This document shows, one piece after another, positions 42,835 to 50,540 of a DNA stretch of 52,962 nucleotides (its first letter is position 1; every line of letters begins with the position of its first letter). The notes under the pieces were generated by a model. The model saw nothing but the letters and a program-made list of their open reading frames with translations. It had not been told where the DNA came from and searched no databases. The stretch is taken from assembly GCA_937901915.1 (NCBI GenBank), contig CALGUD010000072.1:1-52962 (forward strand), given 5' to 3'. The translations under genes were made by a program, and so were the position numbers. The DNA is from an uncultured Flavobacteriaceae bacterium (lineage in GTDB: Bacteria > Bacteroidota > Bacteroidia > Flavobacteriales > Flavobacteriaceae).

Positions 42835-44634
42835 TTATTGTTTATCCATTCGTTTACGTTCATTTTCATCTAAATACACCTTACGTAAACGCATTGTTTT
42901 TGGTGTTACTTCAACATATTCATCTTTTTGAATATACTCAAGGGCTTCTTCTAATGAAAATTTAATTGGAGGAGCTAATTTAACCTTATCATCAGCACCA
43001 GATGAGCGTACGTTGGATAGTTTTTTAGTTTTTGTTACGTTTACTACCATATCATCTCCCCTGGAATTTTCTCCGATAACCTGTCCTGTATAAATTTCTT
43101 CTCCGGGATAAATAAAGAATTTCCCTCTGTCCTGTAATTTATCAAGCGAATAAGGTATTGCCTTTCCTTTTTCCATAGAGATTAACGATCCGTTTATCCT
43201 TCCTGCTATTTCTCCTTTGTAAGGTTGAAATTCAAGAAAACGGTGATTCATAATAGCCTCCCCTGCTGTAGCGGTTAAGAGTTGATTCCGCAATCCGATA
43301 ATTCCTCTTGAAGGAATAATAAACTTAATGATCATACGCTCACCTTTCGGTTCCATACTCAGCATCTCACCTTTACGAACGGTAACCATTTCTACCGCTC
43401 TTCCGGATACATCTTCAGGAAGGTCTATAGTTAGTTCCTCAACAGGTTCGTGCTTAACACCATCAATTTTTTTGATAATTACCTGCGGCTGACCTATTTG
43501 AAGTTCATACCCTTCTCTACGCATAGTTTCGATAAGCACAGATAAGTGCAATACGCCTCGCCCGAATACCATAAACTTATCTGCACTGCCGGTGGGTTCT
43601 AAACGAAGTGCTAGATTTTTCTCCAATTCCTTCTCCAAACGTTCTTTTATGTGTCTTGAAGTGACAAACTTACCATCTTTCCCAAAAAATGGTGAATCAT
43701 TAATGGTAAATAACATGCTCATAGTAGGTTCATCTATGGCAATAGTTGGTAAAGCTTCCGGATTTTCAAAATCGGCTACTGTATCACCAATATCAAAACC
43801 TTCTAACCCTCCTATCGCACAAATATCCCCGGCTTCAACTTCATCTACCTTTTTTCTGCCCATACCTTCAAAGATATTGAGCTCTTTTATTTTAGATTTT
43901 GTAATACTGCCATCTCGTTTTACCAGTGAAATATTCATTCCGGCTTTTAAAGTACCTCGCTGAAGTCTACCAATAGCAATCCTTCCCGTAAACGAAGAAT
44001 AGTCTAATGATGTAATAAGCATCTGTGTATTTCCTTCTTCTATTTTAGGAGAAGGTATATGAGCAACCACAGCATCCAAAAGCGGTTCTATAGTAGTTGT
44101 TGGATTTTTCCAATCATCAGACATCCAGTTATTTTTGGCAGAACCGTAAATTACCGGAAAGTCAAGTTGCCATTCTTCTGCCCCTAACTCGAACATAAGG
44201 TCAAATACAGATTCGTACACCTCTTCCGGGGTACAGTTTTCTTTATCAACCTTATTTACTACTACTATTGGTTTAAGTTTCATCTGGATTGCTTTTTGAA
44301 GAACAAACCGTGTTTGCGGCATAGGACCTTCAAAAGCATCAACCAACAGCAAAACGCCATCAGCCATATTTAATACCCGTTCTACTTCTCCTCCAAAATC
44401 GGCGTGACCCGGGGTATCTATAATATTAATCTTAGTGTCTTTATACGTAACAGAAACATTTTTAGCAAGAATGGTAATACCTCTTTCCCGCTCGAGATCA
44501 TTGTTGTCAAGAATAAGATCACCTGTTTCCTGATTATCCCTAAACAGTTCACAGTGATGTAAAATTTTGTCAACCAAGGTTGTTTTACCGTGGTCAACGT
44601 GTGCAATAATTGCAATGTTTTTAATGGATGTCAT
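42835..44634 (-). CDS. typA: Translational GTPase TypA/BipA
   Basis: A 599-residue ribosome-binding GTPase that helps 50S assembly, especially under stress. G1 is AHVDHGKTT near residues 12-20, G2 is R-G-I-T-I, G3 is DTPGHADFGGEV and G4 is VVNKVDKE. The BipA-specific region continues with EDVSGRAVEMVTVRKGEM and the C-terminal R-L-R-K-V-Y-L. Length matches the family (about 600). Monocistronic and divergent from kdsA. Confidence 0.96.
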   Translation of the reverse strand: MTSIKNIAIIAHVDHGKTTLVDKILHHCELFRDNQETGDLILDNNDLERERGITILAKNVSVTYKDTKINIIDTPGHADFGGEVERVLNMADGVLLLVDAFEGPMPQTRFVLQKAIQMKLKPIVVVNKVDKENCTPEEVYESVFDLMFELGAEEWQLDFPVIYGSAKNNWMSDDWKNPTTTIEPLLDAVVAHIPSPKIEEGNTQMLITSLDYSSFTGRIAIGRLQRGTLKAGMNISLVKRDGSITKSKIKELNIFEGMGRKKVDEVEAGDICAIGGLEGFDIGDTVADFENPEALPTIAIDEPTMSMLFTINDSPFFGKDGKFVTSRHIKERLEKELEKNLALRLEPTGSADKFMVFGRGVLHLSVLIETMRREGYELQIGQPQVIIKKIDGVKHEPVEELTIDLPEDVSGRAVEMVTVRKGEMLSMEPKGERMIIKFIIPSRGIIGLRNQLLTATAGEAIMNHRFLEFQPYKGEIAGRINGSLISMEKGKAIPYSLDKLQDRGKFFIYPGEEIYTGQVIGENSRGDDMVVNVTKTKKLSNVRSSGADDKVKLAPPIKFSLEEALEYIQKDEYVEVTPKTMRLRKVYLDENERKRMDKQ

Positions 44635-44756
44635 AAAATCCTGTTTTTTCAGGGCGCAAATGTAAGGTTTATTTTTTTAGATTCATATCATAAATCCGCT
44701 TAAAATAAAGCAGATAACATACACTGCAATACACCTTAAAAACCATAATAATTAAT

Positions 44757-44764
44757 TATTTTTG
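44757..44764 (+). promoter_or_regulatory. Candidate -7 promoter box for kdsA
   Basis: TATTTTTG matches TAnnTTTG and ends 19 bp before the kdsA ATG. It would give a leader of roughly 12 nt. No -33 element was evident. Confidence 0.4.
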
Positions 44765-44783
44765 CTTCATAAAATTTTAAATA

Positions 44784-45602
44784 ATGAAACTGGAGCATAT
44801 ACCTCAACTTAATCATATAGATGCAAACAATTTTTTTCTTCTTGCGGGGCCCTGTGCAATTGAAGGGGAAGATATGGCATTGCGTATTGGCGAAAAAGTA
44901 GTAACAATTGCTGATAAGCTTCAAATCCCATACGTTTTTAAAGGAAGTTTTAAAAAGGCAAACAGGAGCAGAATAGATTCTTTTACGGGAATAGGCGATG
45001 AAAAAGCATTAAAAATACTCCGAAAAGTCTCTGAAACCTTTCATGTTCCCACAATAACAGACATTCATGAAATTGATGACGCTGAAAAAGCGGCCGAATA
45101 TGTTGATATTTTACAAATTCCTGCTTTTTTAGTACGACAGACGGATCTGTTAGTGGCTGCTGCTGAAACAGGAAAAACCATTAATCTTAAAAAAGGTCAG
45201 TTTATGAGTCCTGAAAGTATGAAGCATGCGGTGACTAAAGTACACGATTCAGGAAATGAGCAGGCTATGATTACCGATAGGGGAACCATGTTTGGATACC
45301 AGGACATGATTGTTGATTTTAGAGGGATCCCAACTATGAAACAATATGCCCCGGTGGTATTAGATGTAACCCACTCTCTGCAACAGCCTAATCAAAGCAG
45401 TGGAGTTACCGGTGGTCGCCCCGATATGATAGAAACCATAGCCCGTGCAGGGATAGTTACTGGTGTTGACGGACTTTTTATAGAAACACATTTTGACCCT
45501 GCCAATGCTAAAAGTGATGGTGCTAACATGCTTCACCTGGATTACCTGGAGAAGTTACTGACCAACCTGGTAGCTATCAGGAAAACTATAAATTCTTTAT
45601 AA
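44784..45602 (+). CDS. kdsA: 3-deoxy-8-phosphooctulonate synthase, metal-dependent type
   Basis: A 272-residue TIM-barrel enzyme that condenses arabinose-5-phosphate with phosphoenolpyruvate, committing carbon to KDO of lipopolysaccharide. The N-terminal block is LLAGPCAIEGED with Cys24, the position that is Asn in the metal-independent E. coli enzyme, so this is probably the metal-dependent class. KGSFKKANRSR, TDIHE, IPAFLVRQTDLL, V-L-D-V-T-H-S and ETHFDPANAKSDGAN are all present. It converges on the AraC gene, and their stop codons overlap by 6 bp. Confidence 0.95.
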   Translation: MKLEHIPQLNHIDANNFFLLAGPCAIEGEDMALRIGEKVVTIADKLQIPYVFKGSFKKANRSRIDSFTGIGDEKALKILRKVSETFHVPTITDIHEIDDAEKAAEYVDILQIPAFLVRQTDLLVAAAETGKTINLKKGQFMSPESMKHAVTKVHDSGNEQAMITDRGTMFGYQDMIVDFRGIPTMKQYAPVVLDVTHSLQQPNQSSGVTGGRPDMIETIARAGIVTGVDGLFIETHFDPANAKSDGANMLHLDYLEKLLTNLVAIRKTINSL

Positions 45603-46586
45603 AGTACTCCTGAATTTTTTAGGAGTCTGACCAAAATATTTTTTAAATGCCGCACTAAAATGTGTGGCATTTTTATATCCTATTTCTTCTGCAACCTGAT
45701 AGATGGGAAACTGAGAATTGTACAATAACTCTTTTGCTCTTGCCATTTTTTCATTCATCTCATATTCCTTGATCGAACAACCAAAAACTCTTTTAAATTC
45801 ACTTTTTAAAATATTTTCATTTAAAGCTACTTCCCGGGATAATTCTTTTATTGAATAACTCCGGTATAAATTCTCTTTTAAAATTTGTTTGATCTCATAA
45901 AGCTTTTTAAGCTTTTTGTCTTTTTTTAATAAGGCACCATTATACTCTGCATTTTTATAATTTTCAAGTTGAAGTGCCAATAGTTCAAGAACCTTAGCTT
46001 CCAGGTATATTTTTCGGGTTATCCCTTTCAAACCCTTTTCTTCGAGGTCTTTTAAAACTGACAGTAAATCATTTGTTACAGGTACAATCAAATCCTTATC
46101 CCGCAGTTCTTTAAATATATGCTCGTTAGTAAAGCCATGTTTATATAAAAAGGTTCTGCACATTCGTATTTTAAATTCTTTAAAAATTTTATTCCCCGAA
46201 ATTCTGCTATAACCATTAAAAGAAGTAATATCCGCCAAAAATGATTCCTGGTTTTCAAATAATATATCCTTGTCAAATTCTTTTAATGAGATAATCTTTT
46301 CTCCCTCTAATAAAAATGAAAGCTGAATTAAATTTTTATACGCTTTATTATAAATTATGAGGTCCCTGTTTAATTTATACCGGCTGATAGTTATCGAAAC
46401 TTCTTCAAATTCAAAATTTGTTATTGTCCCCTGCCCATATTTAGGAATAACCAAATATTCCATATAGGTAAGCCCTTCATCTTTAGTATGATCGGTTTTA
46501 ACGGCCACAAGCTCAGTAAAATTGCAATTAGCCCTTATTAAATCTACTATTTCACAATTTGAAAAATCACGTCTTTTTTTATTCAC
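45597..46586 (-). CDS. AraC-family transcriptional regulator
   Basis: A 329-residue regulator. The C-terminal AraC/XylS DNA-binding domain spans about residues 235-327 with two helix-turn-helix units: SIKELSREVALNENILKSEF, then FPIYQVAEEIGYKNATHFSA, closing with FKKYFGQTPKKFR. The N-terminal ~220 residues resemble the sensory domain of siderophore-responsive relatives such as PchR/YbtA rather than a sugar cupin; this is an inference from position. It is divergent from a siderophore receptor gene, so it most likely activates that operon when the ferric siderophore is present. Confidence 0.88.
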   Translation of the reverse strand: MNKKRRDFSNCEIVDLIRANCNFTELVAVKTDHTKDEGLTYMEYLVIPKYGQGTITNFEFEEVSITISRYKLNRDLIIYNKAYKNLIQLSFLLEGEKIISLKEFDKDILFENQESFLADITSFNGYSRISGNKIFKEFKIRMCRTFLYKHGFTNEHIFKELRDKDLIVPVTNDLLSVLKDLEEKGLKGITRKIYLEAKVLELLALQLENYKNAEYNGALLKKDKKLKKLYEIKQILKENLYRSYSIKELSREVALNENILKSEFKRVFGCSIKEYEMNEKMARAKELLYNSQFPIYQVAEEIGYKNATHFSAAFKKYFGQTPKKFRSTL

Positions 46587-46616
46587 ATTACGTCATTAAA
46601 AAATGCAATCTCCTTA

Positions 46617-46649
46617 TAATTTTGTGATCAAATTTATTTAGACTAAATA
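46617..46649. promoter_or_regulatory. Overlapping face-to-face promoters and operator palindrome, AraC gene / siderophore operon
   Basis: On the plus strand 46617-46624 reads TAATTTTG. On the minus strand 46636-46629 reads TAAATTTG. Both are exact TAnnTTTG boxes, separated by TGAT, and they drive transcription toward and across each other. A perfect 15-bp palindrome, TATTTAG-A-CTAAATA, lies at 46635-46649, just after the predicted start of the receptor transcript and touching the minus-strand -7 box. It is a likely operator for an iron repressor or for the adjacent AraC protein. Confidence 0.55.
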
Positions 46650-46667
46650 CAAATAACAAATTAATCA

Positions 46668-49010
46668 ATGAAAAAATTTATCACCCTATTCACATTTATA
46701 TTATCTGTAACCGTATTGTACGGACAATCAGGCTCCATTAAAGGAAAAGTTGTTACAACAAGTGGCAATCCCGTTGAGAATGCCAATGTGTTGATTTCAG
46801 GTTCAAATAATGGAACAACAACAGATAATAATGGAAATTATGTCCTACAGAACATTTCCAAAGGAACTTATACTCTTAAAGTTTCTTCCATCGGTTTTAA
46901 ACCGGATGAAATAAACATACAGATTAAGAATGGAGATGTTTATAATGTTAAAACTATTGTTCTTGAAGAGTTAACTGAATATTTAGATGAAGTAATACTA
47001 AATGGAAATGGAAAAAATGATTTTGTAGTGAAGCAACCTTCCTCGTCATTAAGAATTAAAACAGAAACAGCAAAATTGCCTCAAAATATTCAGATTATTA
47101 GTGATGAAGTGATTGAAAGCCAAAACATCATCAATATGATGGAAAGTGTAACCCGGAATGTAAGTGGCGCTCAGATGATCGAGCACTGGGGACATTTCGC
47201 TCGAATAAATATGCGAGGGTTTAAATTGCCCGCATTCAGAAATGGCATGAATGTAGAATTACCCTGGGGGCCATTATCTGAAGACATGTCTATGGTACAA
47301 AGCATTGAATTCGTAAAAGGCCCTGCCGGTTTTATGCTTTCGGCAGGAGAACCTGGTGGATTTTATAATGTAGTTACTAAAAAACCTGTTAAAGAAAGTA
47401 TTAATGAGGTGTCTTTAACCGCGGGGAGTTTTAATACTTTCAGAGGCGCTCTCGATTCCGGAGGTTCATTAACCTCAGATGGAAGATTCCAATATCGAAT
47501 TAACGGCATGTATCAAACACAAGAATCACACCGTGATTTTGAAGAAAGCAGCCGATATAGCATTGTACCATCATTTAAATATGAGATCTCTGATAAAACC
47601 TCAGTTTTAACGGAATTTACCTACCAGAGGGCAGAACAACTGGTTGGCGCCGCTTATGTTTTTGGTACTACAGAAGGAGGCTTCGGAAATTTACCACGGG
47701 ATTTTACAAACATGGAAGAAAATTTTCCCAAAACAGATATTGAAGAATTGAGTATTCTAACTAATGTTACACATAATTTTAACAGTAAATGGTCTGTACA
47801 GGCACAGCATATGTATTTACGTTATGGAGTACAGGGCGCCAGTGCATGGGTAGCCGGAGTTGAAAATAATGGCGATATTCTCAGATCAGTATCTATTTGG
47901 GATGCTTTATCTACCAATCAATTAGCACAAATTTACCTGAACGGGGAATTTAATACTGGTGGTATTACCCATAAAATTCTTGCAGGTTTCGACTTCAGAA
48001 ACTTAAATTATTATGCCGATTGGAACCAGGGAGGAACTATTGACGTGAATACACCTTTTAACATATACAATCCGGTATATGGAAGTGCCGTATATCCTCA
48101 ATTTGACAGGTCACAACCTGTTAAAGTAAGAGGTGCAGGGAATCACCAGGGAAACAATTACCGCGCATACTACCTGCAAGATGAAATATGGATGCTAAAT
48201 GATAAGTTGAGGGTAACATTAGCCGGCCGTTATAATGATGCTGAAATATTTGCATATGGAGATACAAGTGATGCCTCTAAATTTACACCCCGTGTAGGGG
48301 CCAGTTATGATATTTTATCTGGTTTTGCAGTATACGGTTTGTATGACCAATCGTTTATCCCGCAATATGGCGCCAGTATTACCGGTGAAAGATTTGATCC
48401 GGTGGAAGCTATCGATTATGAAGGCGGATTAAAAAAATCATGGTTTAACAACCACTTGAACACTACCCTGAGCGTTTATCAGATCACAAAAGAAAATATA
48501 CTGGTAGGTGACCCTGAAAATCCTAATTTTTCAATTCAATTAGGGGAAGTACAATCCAAAGGTATTGAATTTGACATGCAGGGGCAAATAACTCCGGCTC
48601 TTAATGTTGTTCTTAACTATGCCAATACGAATGTAGAAATTACTGAGGATACTAATCCCGACCGAGTTGGATTGAGAGTTTCAGGCCATTCAAAGCACAT
48701 CACCAACGGTTGGTTTCATTATAATTTCCTGGAAGATACTCCACTTAATGGTTTTGGCATCTCCCTCGGGTATCAATACCAGGTTGACAGGTCGTCATGG
48801 AACTGGGGAGCCGATAATGAATCTGCGTTACCGGATTATTTCAGGCTAGACGGAGGTTTATCCTGGAAAAATAATAAATGGGCGGTTAACTTAAATGTAA
48901 ATAACATTTTAGATGAATATTTATATTCAGGTGCAGGCTATGCCAGCTATGTTTACTGGCAAAGTGAACCCGGTATCAACGGAAGAATAACAATTCAATA
49001 TAAATTTTAA
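46668..49010 (+). CDS. TonB-dependent siderophore receptor
   Basis: A 780-residue outer-membrane receptor that imports a ferric chelate using TonB energy. The signal peptide ends VTVLYGQ. A carboxypeptidase-regulatory-like domain fills about 22-95 (GSIKGKVVTTSGNPVENANV). The plug begins near 120 with KLPQNIQIISDEVIESQN, R-I-N-M-R-G-F, and SIEFVKGPAGFMLSAGEPGG. The 22-strand barrel ends GRITIQYKF. The plug wording is that of the siderophore-receptor subfamily (FhuE/FpvA-like). It heads a five-gene operon with DUF4198 starting 6 bp downstream, and is divergent from the AraC gene. The ligand is unknown. Confidence 0.93.
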   Translation: MKKFITLFTFILSVTVLYGQSGSIKGKVVTTSGNPVENANVLISGSNNGTTTDNNGNYVLQNISKGTYTLKVSSIGFKPDEINIQIKNGDVYNVKTIVLEELTEYLDEVILNGNGKNDFVVKQPSSSLRIKTETAKLPQNIQIISDEVIESQNIINMMESVTRNVSGAQMIEHWGHFARINMRGFKLPAFRNGMNVELPWGPLSEDMSMVQSIEFVKGPAGFMLSAGEPGGFYNVVTKKPVKESINEVSLTAGSFNTFRGALDSGGSLTSDGRFQYRINGMYQTQESHRDFEESSRYSIVPSFKYEISDKTSVLTEFTYQRAEQLVGAAYVFGTTEGGFGNLPRDFTNMEENFPKTDIEELSILTNVTHNFNSKWSVQAQHMYLRYGVQGASAWVAGVENNGDILRSVSIWDALSTNQLAQIYLNGEFNTGGITHKILAGFDFRNLNYYADWNQGGTIDVNTPFNIYNPVYGSAVYPQFDRSQPVKVRGAGNHQGNNYRAYYLQDEIWMLNDKLRVTLAGRYNDAEIFAYGDTSDASKFTPRVGASYDILSGFAVYGLYDQSFIPQYGASITGERFDPVEAIDYEGGLKKSWFNNHLNTTLSVYQITKENILVGDPENPNFSIQLGEVQSKGIEFDMQGQITPALNVVLNYANTNVEITEDTNPDRVGLRVSGHSKHITNGWFHYNFLEDTPLNGFGISLGYQYQVDRSSWNWGADNESALPDYFRLDGGLSWKNNKWAVNLNVNNILDEYLYSGAGYASYVYWQSEPGINGRITIQYKF

Positions 49011-49015
49011 AAAAG

Positions 49016-49729
49016 ATGAAAAAAGCAATCACATTAGCATTATTCTTATTAACAGCAAATAGCCTTTTTGCACATTACTTATGGATTGAAACCAATCCCA
49101 AAGGAGAATTAAATAAGGAACAGGAAATCAGGGTGTATTACGGTGAGTATACGTATGGTGTTGTAGAAAAAGTAAACGGGGAAGCATTTCCTAAAGTAAA
49201 AGATTTTACACTATGGGTAATAGATCCTTCAGGACATAAAATTGAATTACAAACTGAAGCATCCGAATCATTTTACACTGCGAAATTTACTCCGTCCGTC
49301 AATGGTACTTACACTGTATTGTTAAATAATGATAAGATTGATGTTATTGACTATACAAAATACGATTTCGGGATATTTAAAACGCATTATCATTCCGTTG
49401 CTAAAATCCAGGTTGGTGATCCTGTTAAGGAAACAATAGCATCTAATGAAAACGGAATAACTTTAAAAGATATTTCAGAATCAAAAGAAGAAATTAAACT
49501 CCATGTTTTTTTTAAAGGCAAACCGCTTCCCAATAATGAACTGAAAGTATTTGTAGCCGATCAATGGTCCAAAACACTTGAAACAGATGAAAACGGAATG
49601 GTGTCTTTTAAACTTCCATGGAAAACAAAATATATTGTTGAAACTACCATCAAAGAAGAAGTTCCGGGAAAATATAATGGGAAAGATTACGAATTTACCT
49701 GGCATTGTGTGACCTATTGTACCCTATAA
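49016..49729 (+). CDS. DUF4198 family periplasmic protein, predicted mature N-terminal histidine
   Basis: A 237-residue exported protein. The signal peptide MKKAITLALFLLTANSLFA should be cut before H20, leaving H-Y-L-W-I-E at the mature N-terminus. The body reads as two beta-sandwich regions: up to about residue 130, then EEIKLHVFFKGKPLPNNELK onward. The last residues, WHCVTYCTL, hold one His and two Cys. DUF4198 proteins occur beside metal and siderophore uptake genes. Metal binding is an inference from the exposed His and the His/Cys tail. It is tightly linked to the receptor gene (5-bp gap). Confidence 0.85.
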   Translation: MKKAITLALFLLTANSLFAHYLWIETNPKGELNKEQEIRVYYGEYTYGVVEKVNGEAFPKVKDFTLWVIDPSGHKIELQTEASESFYTAKFTPSVNGTYTVLLNNDKIDVIDYTKYDFGIFKTHYHSVAKIQVGDPVKETIASNENGITLKDISESKEEIKLHVFFKGKPLPNNELKVFVADQWSKTLETDENGMVSFKLPWKTKYIVETTIKEEVPGKYNGKDYEFTWHCVTYCTL

Positions 49730-49735
49730 TCTTAT

Positions 49736-49883
49736 AAGAGGCTGTCTATAAAGGCGAATATAAAGTTTGCATGTCAGGTTGAGCGCAGTCGAAACCTAAT
49801 TAAAACAGGTTGCTGTAGTTCTCCCCCGAAGCGTCGGGGGCGCTCGAACTGACAACCTTAGCACCTTTTTAGACAGCCTTTTT
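49736..49883. repeat. Terminal-inverted-repeat element, copy C
   Basis: A 148-bp element with outer repeats AAGAGGCTGTCTATAAAGG and its near-complement (CCTTTTTAGACAGCCTTTTT), inner arms TGTCAGGTTGAGCGC and GCGCTCGAACTGACA, and a CCCCCGA/TCGGGGG hairpin. It starts 6 bp after the DUF4198 stop and ends 17 bp before the next gene, so it splits the siderophore operon. Confidence 0.87.
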
Positions 49884-49900
49884 GTTTTAATATTAATAAA

Positions 49901-50233
49901 ATGATTTCATCTGTAATTATAATACTCACTTTAGCCTTTTATATTTTTTATAATACTTCTGAGAAATCAGTGAAAAATCACGTACTAGGTTTCGAAAAAT
50001 GGATTCAAAAAAAGAAAGGTTTTGCTAAAACAACAGGCTTGTTTATGCTTATAAACGCCTATGTGATTTTGCTCTTTTATTTTGGATTTGGCGCAGGTTC
50101 TTTACTGTTTTTTATCATTTTAATGACATTTGGGAGCTTGATTATAGTATTAACACCTTTAAAAATGATCAATTACAAAAACATGTTGCTCGTAGTTTTG
50201 TTTTCATTGTGTGTTGAATTCCTAATTCTTTAA
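49901..50233 (+). CDS. Small membrane protein, DUF3325-like
   Basis: A 110-residue protein with four hydrophobic segments (about 2-16, 45-60, 62-83, 93-108) and a short basic loop, KKKGFAKTTG. Size, topology and its place between a siderophore receptor and a PepSY reductase match DUF3325 proteins of iron-uptake operons; sequence recognition alone is weak. The next gene starts one base after its stop, so they are translated together. It would sit in the inner membrane as a partner of the PepSY protein. No residues with clear function were seen. Confidence 0.6.
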   Translation: MISSVIIILTLAFYIFYNTSEKSVKNHVLGFEKWIQKKKGFAKTTGLFMLINAYVILLFYFGFGAGSLLFFIILMTFGSLIIVLTPLKMINYKNMLLVVLFSLCVEFLIL

Positions 50234-50234
50234 A

Positions 50235-50537
50235 ATGCCTGCAAACCCTAAATACTTAACAACCTCTACATGGCAGCGATTTGCTAAAATATCTGCCGGA
50301 TTTTTAGGAGGTTACCTGGTAACCATAACTTTACATTTGGCTTTATCATTTTGGATACATCACACATATGTGCTTATTACCTCAACATTTTCGGGTTTTA
50401 TACTTTGGGCTGTTTTAATGGTTCTGGCTTTCCTGGCAAAAAACGGCTGGAAAATATGGGGTGTCTATTTATTAATAACAATGATTTTCTGTCTTGTCAT
50501 ATACTTTTCAAAAATGCACAATCCCATTATTTCATAA
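50235..50537 (+). CDS. Small membrane protein, DUF3649-like
   Basis: A 100-residue protein with three hydrophobic helices (about 20-42, 46-66, 72-90). The segment FAKISAGFLGGYLVTITLHL and the later ILWAVLMVLAFLAKNGWKIW match the pattern of DUF3649, a small protein found beside PepSY-TM siderophore reductases. The gaps to its neighbours are 1 bp upstream and 3 bp downstream. Function unknown; an accessory membrane subunit of the reductase is the simplest reading. Confidence 0.65.
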   Translation: MPANPKYLTTSTWQRFAKISAGFLGGYLVTITLHLALSFWIHHTYVLITSTFSGFILWAVLMVLAFLAKNGWKIWGVYLLITMIFCLVIYFSKMHNPIIS

Positions 50538-50540
50538 CGT

